A stretch of DNA of 10,528 bases from Mycoplasmataceae bacterium (GCA_031278855.1 JAITJR010000036.1:1-10528); one strand, 5' to 3'. Positions 1 through 7,498 are shown, counted from the stretch's first letter. Made by a program: numbers and translations. Notes: generated by a model not told the origin, from the letters alone.

Positions 1-1075
1 TGGAAGTGCAGTAACTTCAATTGGGAAAGAAGCGTTTTATGAATGTACTGGGTTGACAGGGACATTAAATATTCCAGATTCAGTTACCACAATTGGACAA
101 GATTCATTTAAATATTGTAATTTTAACAATGTAAATGTTTCATCAAGTAATAATCATTATGGCTTAGCAACAAATGTAGGGGATGCACATATTTTAGTAG
201 CAAAAAATGGCGATCAATGTCTCAAAAATTACGGTAGTAACGACATAATCGGTAAAATAGCTTTTGGTACATTGACTATTCCAGATTCAGAAGATGTGAC
301 ATTAATTGGGGAAGGAGCATTTGGTGGATGTAGCGGATTGACAGGGACATTGACTATTCCAAGTAGAGTGACATCAATTGGGGAAGGCGCTTTCCGAGAA
401 TGTAGTTTTAATGAAGTTGTAAACAATAGTAGTATCTTTAGCTTAATAAATTCCGCAGGTATAACAGCAGATAAACTTTCTCAAACAAACCCTGGATTTA
501 TGTTGACTACTTTGGATATTCCTCAAGATGGTGATGTTGACATGAACATTAAAAATATAGTATTTGCATGCGGTGATGACATTACAATCCCATCAAATAT
601 TAACGGACATAAGGTAATTTCAATCGGTGATCCAAATAGCAAGGATTTCGACGATGGCTACATAGCATTTGCAGGAAGTAATATGGAAAAATTAGACTCT
701 AATTTAGTAAATGAAATCTATGGTCGTTCTTTTTATAATTGTCGATATTTGACAAAGGCTGATTTCCCAAATGTTAAAAAAATCTACGATTCTGCCTTTG
801 AAAATACAAAAAATTTACGCAAAATTTCGTTACCAAAAATTGAAGCAATTTCAGCTGAAGCTTTTGAATTTGACAATTCCATAAATTGGGTTGAAATAGA
901 TGCTTCAAGAAATCCAGAAGCAGAGGGAATGAATATAGAACAAATTTTTGGTGAACACAATAGTAGTGCTAACGGAAAATTACATAATACTAGCAGTGAT
1001 GGCACCTATAAGGAACAATGGTTAAATAAATTATGTGGTGGTGGCGATCACCATGGTTGAAAGTGAGACAACTAA
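1..1075 (+). CDS. BspA-like leucine-rich-repeat surface protein, C-terminal part (5' end outside window)
   Basis: The reading frame is open from base 2, so the start lies upstream; 357 residues are in the window. The first 140 residues carry LRR_5/BspA-type repeats (phrases such as LTIP-S-VTSIGEGAF-EC and SGLTGTLTIP). A more diverged LRR stretch follows at residues about 195-300 (SIGD, IYGRSFYNC, IYDSAFENT, ISAEAFEF). Members of this family are exported or surface proteins that bind host or microbial ligands; the signal region is not visible here. The TGA codons at 1058 and 1064 are read as Trp, so the protein continues past the apparent stop with WKWDN and ends at TAA 1073-1075. The tail before it is Gly/His-rich (GGGDHHG). 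No transmembrane segment or LPXTG motif is present in this part. The LRR_5 assignment is secure. The ligand is unknown. Confidence 0.9.
2..417 (+). repeat. LRR-coding repeats with near-identical DNA
   Basis: Repeat units of the BspA-like gene are conserved at DNA level. TTGACAGGGACATT occurs at 53-66 and 338-351. ACATTGACTATTCCA occurs at 269-283 and 347-361. AATTGGGGAAGG occurs at 304-315 and 376-387. The later LRR section (about 590-960) lacks this identity, so the first units are younger duplications or are homogenised by recombination. Confidence 0.75.
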
Positions 1076-1106
1076 TTAAGTAAATATGTCGTTATTTCAT
1101 CTACTT

Positions 1107-1133
1107 ATTAATTGGCACGATACACTAATTAAT
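1107..1133. terminator. possible bidirectional hairpin between convergent genes
   Basis: ATTAATTGG (1107-1115) can pair with CTAATTAAT (1125-1133) in a 9-bp stem with one G-U pair and a 9-nt loop. It lies 32 nt after the BspA-like stop and 62 nt past the stop of the opposing PQ-loop gene. No T-tract follows on either strand, so a terminator role is weak inference from position. The rest of 1076-1195 is AT-rich and holds nothing else I can identify. Confidence 0.3.
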
Positions 1134-1195
1134 GAAAACAATGCATTACTACCTAATAATTAAAGTTAATGTCGTAAACACGTTAATTCTTATTC

Positions 1196-1834
1196 TTAAC
1201 TGATCTTACCGTGATACAAATCAAGGTAAACTAATGAAATGGTATGCGCCATTTCAGCATTAGTAGCGATATTTTTAAAGTGTTCCAAACGTTTGTTAGC
1301 AGAAGAAATAGCTTTGTTAACTGTTTTACGGTATTGCTTTGACGAAGTGATACGATCATCAACTATGTGGGGATGTTCTAAAGCTAACTGATCTAAAATT
1401 TTGGATAGAAATTGTTGGTGCTCATTATGATTTTTAAAATCTTGCTCTGAATTAATCCCTAGTGCTTTTAGATATTGTTTTTCCTTCTTTTGTTTTAAAT
1501 AAGCTCGATATCATTCGGCCTCAGTCATGTGTTGAGTTCTAGCATTATGAACATTTTTTAATTTCACAATCAAAATATAACAAGCTAAAACCATGCTTAA
1601 ACTTTCAGCTACAGCAATACCAATTACTTCAGTAATGGGAGTTGCTTCAAAAATAAGCAGTATTGAATAAATGATTCAGGCAATACTGCACACAGGATAC
1701 AGAATATACATTCATTTAGAAATACCAACTGTATTTCTTGTTTTTAAAACTTGCCAAACACCTGGAATTAATAAAACAAAAGTAAGCAACACTGCTACTC
1801 ACATAAAAAGTTGAATTAGTATTGTTGTTAACAT
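1196..1834 (-). CDS. PQ-loop / SemiSWEET-like membrane protein with soluble C-terminal region
   Basis: This 212-residue protein becomes visible only when four TGA codons are read as Trp. It has three hydrophobic helices (residues about 5-23, 41-62, 69-92). The segment PGVWQVLKTRNTVGIS (24-39) between helices 1 and 2 matches the PQ-loop/MtN3 signature, with P-x3-Q in place of PQ. Three-helix PQ-loop units (SemiSWEETs) form dimeric sugar or small-solute transporters. Residues 93-212 form an extra hydrophilic, Lys/Gln/His-rich, probably helical region that is not part of a minimal SemiSWEET. The ATG at 1834 is preceded by GGAGAT (1846-1841), 7-8 nt upstream, an unusually clear Shine-Dalgarno sequence for this window. 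The gene is divergent from pflA and convergent with the BspA-like gene. The substrate cannot be inferred, and a structural or regulatory role is possible. Confidence 0.8.
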
Positions 1835-1867
1835 ATTTGTATCTCCATGAATTTGTAAGTACTAACA

Positions 1868-1873
1868 ATTATA
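1868..1873 (-). promoter_or_regulatory. -10 box of the PQ-loop gene
   Basis: TATAAT on the minus strand (1873-1868) lies 33 nt before the ATG. It would give a leader of about 27 nt that contains the GGAGAT ribosome-binding site. No good -35 is seen 17 nt upstream (ATTTAT), which is common for mollicute promoters. Confidence 0.5.
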
Positions 1874-1983
1874 AATTAAACGTTGCAATCATAAATTTAC
1901 GAACTACTATAACGAACTTCTTTAGACGGCTTTATACCTAAAGTAAACAATTGAAAATCAATATTTTTCGGCTTTCATAAATT

Positions 1984-1989
1984 TATAAT
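1984..1989 (+). promoter_or_regulatory. -10 box of pflA (leaderless-type spacing)
   Basis: A perfect TATAAT ends 6 nt before the ATG of pflA (1996). The expected transcription start therefore falls on or next to the A of the start codon. No Shine-Dalgarno sequence is present upstream; the preceding 20 nt are almost only A and T. The -35 position (1961-1966, ATATTT) is poor. Confidence 0.55.
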
Positions 1990-1995
1990 ATTTTT

Positions 1996-2721
1996 ATGAA
2001 CATTAAAGCCCCATTTTTTAAAATTGAAAGCTTTGGAGCGGTAGATGGCCCAGGAATACGTCTCGTAGTATTCTTACAGGGATGCCCATTAAGATGTATT
2101 TATTGTCATAATCCTGAATCTTGAAACGAAACAAGTCAATTCGAAATTTCCCCTAAAGAAATTATTGATAAATTTAAGAAAAATCAAAAATTTTATCGCA
2201 ATGGAGGAATAACATTAAGCGGTGGCGAGCCCTTAATACACCAACAATTCTGTTTCGAATTAGCAAAGTTATGTTTTGTAGAAAGAATTAGTTTAGCATT
2301 TGATACCTCAGGAATAACTTTTAATAGTAAGAACTTAAATTTTTATAAACAAGTTATTAAATACCGACCACTATGATTAATAGACATAAAGCATATTAAT
2401 CCTGAAAAACATAAAATAATTACTGGCACTAAAAAACAAAATGAATTATTGCTTATCAAATTTCTAGAAAAGAATAAACAACCATATTGAATTCGTCAAG
2501 TATTAATCCCACAGTATACCGACGCTCATCGTGATTTAAAAACACTAAATAAATTTCTTAAAGATTTAAAATATTTACAAAATTTTCAGCTTTTACCATA
2601 TCACCGTTTAGCACTTACCAAATATAAAGTATTAAGACTTCAAAATAAAATCGCTAATATTCCTGAACCTACGAAACGAATGATTCATGATGCTAAGCAA
2701 ATAATAATTAACGGAAAATAA
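1996..2721 (+). CDS. pflA: pyruvate formate-lyase activating enzyme (radical SAM)
   Basis: The protein has 241 residues, close to the usual length of about 245. It is a cytoplasmic radical-SAM glycyl-radical-activating enzyme that uses a [4Fe-4S] cluster and S-adenosylmethionine to place the glycyl radical on pyruvate formate-lyase. The cluster motif C30-x3-C34-x2-C37 is present ([15 protein letters not shown], the W from TGA). The N-terminal signature [10 protein letters not shown] (13-22), the SGGEP motif (75-79) and the late LLPYH segment also fit the family. In-frame TGA codons are read as Trp. The ATG at 1996 is chosen because the conserved SFGAVDGPG starts 12 residues later and no alternative is better. 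Pyruvate formate-lyase itself (pflB) is not adjacent. The stop codon overlaps the 3' end of the SRP RNA on the other strand. Activation of another glycyl-radical enzyme cannot be excluded, but the CxxxCxxC form without extra ferredoxin clusters favours PflA. Confidence 0.93.
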
Positions 2722-2804
2722 AAAGCCATTACACACACCAGTTGTATCTTAGTGCTGCTCCATTTCTGGCCTGACACGGTTCGAAACCGATGTTGTAACG
2801 GCTC
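2720..2804 (-). ncRNA. ffs: signal recognition particle RNA (4.5S type)
   Basis: On the minus strand the universal SRP domain IV is explicit. GUGUCAGG, CCA, the GNRA tetraloop GAAA, UGG and AGCAGCAC make up the hairpin and the asymmetric internal loop that binds Ffh. The ends pair in a long closing helix: AGCCGUUACA near the 5' end against UGUAAUGGCU near the 3' end. A run of five U follows, so the closing helix plus U-tract can act as the terminator. The RNA of about 85 nt is the small form lacking an Alu domain, usual for mollicutes. The exact 5' end is uncertain by a few bases (2802-2806), and the 3' U-tract overlaps the pflA stop codon. It works with Ffh and FtsY in co-translational membrane targeting. 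Confidence 0.93.
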
Positions 2805-2808
2805 TCAT

Positions 2809-2814
2809 ATTATA
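2809..2814 (-). promoter_or_regulatory. -10 box of the SRP RNA gene
   Basis: TATAAT (2814-2809, minus strand) is followed 5-7 nt later by the purines that open the SRP closing helix. The spacing fits a sigma-70-type start at about 2802-2804. The hexamer at -35 (CAACGT) is poor. Confidence 0.6.
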
Positions 2815-2880
2815 AAGTTTATCCGTTAAGCACGTTGGAAAAACTTCATAAAGCATATAGCTACTCACGAGATAATAATC

Positions 2881-2902
2881 ACTTGATCAAGTTTATCAAA
2901 CT
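2881..2902. repeat. overlapping palindromes, possible operator
   Basis: ACTTGATCAAGT (2881-2892) is a perfect 12-bp palindrome. Its last bases run into a second inverted repeat, AGTTT-ATC-AAACT (2890-2902). The pair lies about 70 bp upstream of the SRP -10 box, and about 130 bp before the mgtA -10 box. No regulator is encoded here; an operator role is a guess. Confidence 0.35.
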
Positions 2903-3029
2903 AATAAATGTAAGCAGTTGATTGTTATTGTTATGCAAAAAAAGTAATGGCAAAATATTAATTCATAAAAAAATCTCAAAATTCTTTCAAAATTATTATT
3001 TATTTTTTTATTCGTTTCTTAAACTCCCG

Positions 3030-3035
3030 TATAAT
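3030..3035 (+). promoter_or_regulatory. -10 box upstream of the mgtA leader
   Basis: TATAAT at 3030-3035 is the only perfect plus-strand -10 hexamer I see near the mgtA leader. Transcription would start near 3042, giving a leader of about 148 nt that includes the small ORF and the hairpin. The -35 region (3007-3012) is only T/A-rich. The rest of 2822-3029 is AT-rich and contains only the palindromes at 2881-2902. Confidence 0.45.
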
Positions 3036-3073
3036 CTTGCAATCAAATATTTTAAGAAAGGTAACGACAATTC

Positions 3074-3145
3074 ATGGACCCTCTCACGAATAGTTCACAA
3101 CAAGATGGATATGACTCGTTACTTTCCTTAATTTATGTCATATAG
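3074..3145 (+). CDS. putative mgtA leader peptide (23 aa)
   Basis: This is a 23-codon ORF beginning MDPLTNSSQQ and ending LLSLIYVI, with stop TAG at 3143. A match to the extended Shine-Dalgarno sequence, AGAAAGG (3055-3061), lies upstream. Because AGAAAGG is the 5' part of AGAAAGGAGG, the 12-nt gap to ATG corresponds to normal ribosome placement. The ORF sits between a -10 box and the Mg2+ ATPase gene, and codons 8-14 form the 5' arm of a long hairpin. In enterobacteria mgtA is controlled by a leader peptide (MgtL) and RNA structure. The resemblance here is one of arrangement (plus a weak acidic/Pro start, MDP), not demonstrated homology. It could be a chance ORF. Confidence 0.4.
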   Translation: MDPLTNSSQQDGYDSLLSLIYVI

Positions 3146-3155
3146 ATCTTGTTGT
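3097..3155 (+). promoter_or_regulatory. long hairpin in the mgtA leader
   Basis: ACAACAAGAT (3097-3106) pairs perfectly with ATCTTGTTGT (3146-3155), and ATATGAC (3109-3115) with GTCATAT (3137-3143). The two helices are separated by a 2x2 internal loop (GG/AG) and closed by a 21-nt loop, giving 17 Watson-Crick pairs. No T-tract follows, so it is not a simple terminator. It overlaps the leader ORF and ends 34 nt before the mgtA ATG. The bases are seen directly. The regulatory role is inferred from position. Confidence 0.65.
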
Positions 3156-3189
3156 TAATTATCCATGGTAGACAAAAAAAGATCTAACA

Positions 3190-5847
3190 ATGGCTAGAAA
3201 ACAACAAAAAAAACGTTTGCCACAAATATCAAGCGAGTTAAACCAAAAATTATTAAAAAATGCTAATATGTCTAACGAAGAAATATTGAATGTATTTCAT
3301 AGTTCTATTAATGGCATAAATCAAGAGCAATATGAAAAATTAAAAGAGGAATATGGTTCTAATGCTGTTGGCGGACGTAAACAACATCAATGGTATCATT
3401 CTTTATTCGAAGCATTATTTAACCCATTTTCAATCATTTTAATCATTATCGCTATCTTAGATGCCGCTGTACCAGGAATGCAAGATTGAGCATCTTTTGC
3501 TATTATTTTAGGCATATTATTCATCACATCATTTGTTAGAATGTTTCAAGAAATTCGTTCTAATAAAGCTAATGAAAAATTACACGATATGATCGAGACT
3601 ACGGCAGCAGTAGAGCGTGAAGGCATTCGTCGTGAAATCCCTATTGATGAAATTGTCCCAGGGGATATCATTCATTTAGCAGCTGGAGACATGGTACCAG
3701 CAGATTTAATGGTGCTAAATGCCAAGGATTTATTTATTACTCAATCTACTTTAACTGGTGAATCTGAACCAGTTGAAAAAACAGTTGGCTTCAATAAGAC
3801 AAGCGAGTGTAAGAACGCTCTTGAAGCAAATAATTTATGTTTTATGGGAACATCTGTATCATCGGGTTCAGCTAAAGGGTTAGTGCTCAACACAGGTAAT
3901 AACACATTTTTTGGTAGAATTGTTCGTTCGCTTTCCAAAAAAAGACAAAAAACTAACTTTGATAAGGGCATTAGATCAGTTAGTTTACTACTTTTAATTA
4001 CTACCATTATTATGGTTATTGTCGTATTCATTCTCCAAGGTAGTTTGTCAAATCAACCCAATCGTTGACTTACAAGTTTAACATTTTCATTAGCACTAGC
4101 CATCGGATTAACGCCTGAACTCTTGCCCATGGTAGTAACAGTTAACCTAGCCAAAGAAGCTTTCCGTTTATCTAAACAAAAAACGATTGTCAAGAACATT
4201 AATTCTATTCAAAGTTTCGGAGCGATGGATGTATTATGTACTGACAAAACCGGTACATTAACTGAGGATAAAATTATTTTGGAACGCCATATCAATGTGG
4301 AAGGTAAAGAAGACAACCGAGTGTTGATTTACGGTTTTTTAAACAGCCATTTCCAAACTAGTTTAAAAAACTTATTAGATTTAGCGATCATTGACAAAAC
4401 TAAAGAAGCTGGTTTTGACCATATCGCAAATGAATTTACAAAAATTGATGAAATTCCGTTTGACTTTCAAAGACGCCGAATGTCAGTTATTTTAAAAGAT
4501 CCGAATGACAATGCCCAATTGATCACTAAAGGTGCATTGGAAGAAATACTTAATATTTGTAACTATGCGGAATACCAAGGTAAATCGATTAAACTTGATG
4601 CTAAAATGCGTGTGCAAATTCGTGACCGTGTACGTGAATTAAACGAACAAGGCATGCGAGTTATTGCAATCGCTACCAACCAAAAACCATTACCAAAAGA
4701 TCGTTCTTTCCATGTTAGTGATGAAAGTGGTATGAAATTAATTGGGTACGTTGCTTTATTAGATCCACCAAAATTGTCTGCTCGTAAAGCCATATTAGAT
4801 TTACAAAAGCGTGGTGTATATGTGAAAGTACTCACTGGTGATAATGATGCTGTCGCTAAATATGTATGTAATCAAGTGGGCTTGAAAGGTCGCAAAATAT
4901 TACTAGGTGGCGACATTGAATCCATGACACAAGAACAATTACAAAAAAAAGTTATGTCAGTAACTATCTTCGCTAGATTATCTCCTGAACAAAAAGTGCG
5001 AGTAGTGGAGGCAATTAAAGCTAATAGACATGTTGTTGGTTTTATGGGGGACGGCATCAACGATGCGGCGGCGATGCGTACAGCTGATTTAGGTATCTCA
5101 GTTGATACAGCAGTCGATGTTGCCAAAGAAAGTGCTGATATCGTTTTATTAGAAAAAGATTTAACTATTTTAGGAAACGGTTGTGTGGAAGGACGTAAAA
5201 CCTATGCTAATATCATCAAGTATATTAAGATGACTGTTTCTAGTAATTTTGGCAACATGCTAAGTATGTTGGTAGCTAGTATATGACTATCGGCATATGG
5301 CATATTACCAATGATGCCAGAACAAATTTTGATTCTTAACTTAATTTATGATTTTGCACAATTAGCTATGCCGTGAGATAACGTTGATAAAGATTTTGTG
5401 AGTCAACCCCGAAGTTGAAATGCCCGCTCGATTCTAAAGTTCATGTTATTTATCGGACCAATTAGCTCCATTTTTGATGTCGCTACTTTTTTAATCATGT
5501 TCTATGTAATGAAGTGAAATAACACCGACACTCAAAATTTATTCCAAACTGGTTGATTTTTAGAAAGTTTATTGACACAGACTGCGGTAATTGTTATCCT
5601 ACGTAGCGATAAATTCCCTTTCCACAACACCACTCCTTCTTTGCCAGTTGTATCGTCATTAGTCACTGTTTTATTAATAGGTTTGATTTTAGTATTAACC
5701 CCAGGGTTACACCCATTCTTTAGTCCATTGTCAGAACATAACCATGCTATCGTAATTGGATATATTGCCGCAATTGTTGTAGGATACATTGTCATGGCAC
5801 AACTAGCCAAAGTGATCTACATCAAATCTTTCCGCACATGATTGTAA
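3190..5847 (+). CDS. mgtA: magnesium-translocating P-type ATPase (MgtA/MgtB type)
   Basis: The protein has 885 residues after reading several TGA codons as Trp (first at 3487, last at 5839); enterobacterial MgtA is of similar size. It is an integral membrane P-type (type III) ATPase that imports Mg2+ at the cost of ATP. In order it shows a Lys-rich N-terminus, helices M1-M2 (about 78-115), the actuator motif LTGES (188-192), the M4 motif GLTPELLPMVV typical of MgtA, the phosphorylation site D352-KTGTLT, TGDND, the hinge GDGIND (620-625), and a C-terminal helix set with FQTGWF-ESLLTQT. The Asp phospho-acceptor is intact. The ATG at 3190 is preceded by A-rich sequence with no strong Shine-Dalgarno. 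trmB follows after 4 nt, probably in one transcript. The leader carries a small ORF and a hairpin. A Ca2+ pump is less likely given the MgtA-specific M4 and C-terminal segments. Confidence 0.95.
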
Positions 5848-5851
5848 CAAT

Positions 5852-6487
5852 ATGGGACGCATACGTAAAATTAAAAACGCTCATACATTAATCAGGCAAT
5901 ATTCTCATTTTATTCATCAACCACAAGTACATTATTTTACCAATCATCATCCTTTAGAGATTGAAATCGGCTCTGGAAAAGGTATATTTTTAATAACTAA
6001 AGCCTTAAATAATCCTGCGATAAATTACATTGGCATTGAACGTGATCCTACCATTGTGCTAAAAGCACTAAAAAAGATTAATTCTTTAAATACTCCGCTC
6101 AATAACTTATTATTAATAAATGATAATGCTACTAATTTAAACAAATGATTCGTTCAAGATAGCATTCAAATTATTTATTTAAATTTTTCCGATCCATGAC
6201 CAAAAACTAGACATGAAAAGCATCGATTAACTAATCAAGTATTTTTAAATCTTTATTACAATTTATTAAGAAATCATGGATTAATTGAATTTAAAACTGA
6301 TAACCTAAGTTTTTATGAATATTCGTTGCTCAGTTTTGATAGTTTTGGTAAATTTACCAAAGAATTTTCCACGATAAATCTCTACCAAAATCTATGTGAC
6401 TTAAAAGACAATGTGCAAACTGAATACGAACAAAAATTTATTAATCAAAATGTCACTATTAAAAAAATCATATGAAAGAAAAATTAG
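5852..6487 (+). CDS. trmB: tRNA (guanine-N7-)-methyltransferase
   Basis: This is a 211-residue, SAM-dependent cytoplasmic enzyme making m7G46 in the variable loop of tRNAs. Family signatures appear in order: basic N-terminus MGRIRKIKNA, SAM motif EIEIGSGKG (36-44), YIGIERDP (59-66), the diagnostic LNFSDPWPKTRHEKHRLT (110-127), FKTDN, and near the C-terminus TEYEQKF. TGA at 6146, in DPWPK at 6197 and near the end (6473) are read as Trp. The length is normal. The ATG lies 4 nt after the mgtA stop, which suggests co-transcription, possibly with translational coupling since no Shine-Dalgarno is evident. The stop TAG (6485-6487) overlaps the recR stop on the opposite strand by 3 of its bases. Confidence 0.95.
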
Positions 6488-7080
6488 TATTTTGTTTTAT
6501 TTTCAATGGCATATTTTAGCGTGGTGTTATCAGCATAATCTAGGGCGGAATTAATAGGTAGTCCTAAAGCTAAACGATATACATTAGCTTTAGTTAACTC
6601 ATTAATAATTTTTTTTATAAAAATCGCTGTAGCTTCCCCGTTAATAGTTCAATTAGTAGCCAAAATAATTTCATCAAATGAACGAGATTGTAATAAACCC
6701 ATAAATTTTTTGATAATACTAGGACTTAAATTGGTCTTAGTTTTTACATCAATTTCACCTTGTAAAACATAATACAAACCAAAATATGAGTTAGTGCTCT
6801 CGATTTTCTGCAAATCTTCAATTGAAGCAACTACACATAATTTATTTTGTTGTCGTGATTCATTGACACATATGTCACATAATTCACTTTCAGAAAAATT
6901 ATTGCATTGTTGACAAAAATGAATTTTATGATGACAATCATTAATTCGAAATAGTAATTCATCAATATATTTATCATCTTTTAAGATTAAATAATATGCA
7001 ATTCGCTCAGCTTGTTTTCTGCCTACACCAGGTAAGGATCGAAGTGCATCAATGAGATATTCAAAAGAGACAGGTGCCAT
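6484..7080 (-). CDS. recR: recombination mediator protein RecR
   Basis: The protein has 198 residues once TGA at about 6650 is read as Trp, which is the normal length. RecR with RecO helps load RecA onto SSB-coated DNA during gap repair. Visible elements are a helix-hairpin-helix (LPGVGRKQAERIAYYL, 16-31), a C4 zinc site (C56-x2-C59 and C68-x2-C71), a Toprim domain starting LCVVASIEDL and including YYVLQG, and the C-terminal GEATA and LALGLP with YADNTTL. The start overlaps the ybaB stop in TAATG (1 nt), the classic ybaB-recR coupling. The end is convergent with trmB, with stop codons interlocked. Confidence 0.95.
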
Positions 7081-7382
7081 TAAAACATTCCTGGAGTTTT
7101 AGGAACAGCTGCTTGTTGAATGGCGTTTTTATCTTCCTGAATTGACTCATAACCTTGATTAATAGCTTCAGCAATCATTTCTTCCATTGTAATTTTATCT
7201 TCTGGATCGATTAAAGCGGGATTAACAGATAATTTAGTAATTTTACCAGCTCCAGTTATATTAACTACTACCGAACCATTTTTATAGTCAAACTCGAATT
7301 CTTTCAACTCGAATTCTGCCATTTTTTTCTGGATTTCGCGTTGCATTTTTTGGGCTTGTTGCATCATTTGATTAATGTTCAT
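7080..7382 (-). CDS. ybaB: YbaB/EbfC family nucleoid-associated protein
   Basis: A protein of 100 residues with the typical start MNINQMMQQAQKMQREIQKK, a coiled-coil-like N-terminal helix, the central VVVNITGAGKITKLSVNP beta sheet, and the C-terminal helix followed by a PGMF end. YbaB/EbfC proteins form dimers that bind DNA and are usually encoded directly before recR. The ATG at 7382 has an AGGA Shine-Dalgarno-like sequence 11 nt upstream. An AATAAT box also lies exactly 6 nt upstream, so a leaderless start is an alternative. dnaX, often upstream of ybaB, is absent; instead the PAP2-family gene begins divergently about 115 bp away. Confidence 0.94.
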   Translation of the reverse strand: MNINQMMQQAQKMQREIQKKMAEFELKEFEFDYKNGSVVVNITGAGKITKLSVNPALIDPEDKITMEEMIAEAINQGYESIQEDKNAIQQAAVPKTPGMF

Positions 7383-7463
7383 AATTGAATTATTCCTGAA
7401 AAACTTGAAAATTTAGTAAAAACAATTGATTGTATCACTTGTGAGATTGTATTCTTAATTTTT

Positions 7464-7492
7464 TTGTAAATCATCAACTAATCCACTTTAAT
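7464..7492 (+). promoter_or_regulatory. promoter of the PAP2-family gene
   Basis: TTGTAA (7464-7469) and TTTAAT (7487-7492) are separated by 17 bp, and the -10-like box ends 6 nt before the ATG at 7499. The spacing again predicts a transcript starting at the start codon. No Shine-Dalgarno sequence is seen upstream of either candidate ATG (7493 or 7499). Confidence 0.45.
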
Positions 7493-7498
7493 ATGAGT

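Noticed and set aside
2977..2994. Direct repeat CAAAATT (2977-2983 and 2988-2994)
   Set aside because: It is short and AT-rich with no palindromic or positional support; it is expected by chance.
2922..3131. 69-residue plus-strand frame starting at TTG before mgtA
   Set aside because: It has no ribosome site, is low-complexity Lys/Phe-rich as AT-rich noncoding DNA gives, and crosses the promoter, the leader ORF and the hairpin in another frame.
3036..3189. M-box (ykoK) Mg2+ riboswitch upstream of mgtA
   Set aside because: None of the conserved M-box core segments could be found. The leader is too short and AT-rich, with only one clear hairpin.
4563..5126. Minus-strand frames inside mgtA
   Set aside because: They are shadows of a strongly conserved plus-strand gene.
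5532..5810. Minus-strand frame opposite the mgtA C-terminus
   Set aside because: It is a shadow of the conserved C-terminal membrane region of the ATPase.
3487..5841. Apparent frameshifts or pseudogene in the Mg2+ ATPase
   Set aside because: All breaks are TGA codons in a single frame, several at conserved Trp positions (for example QTGWF). The P-type ATPase motifs are intact, so this is genetic code 4, not decay.
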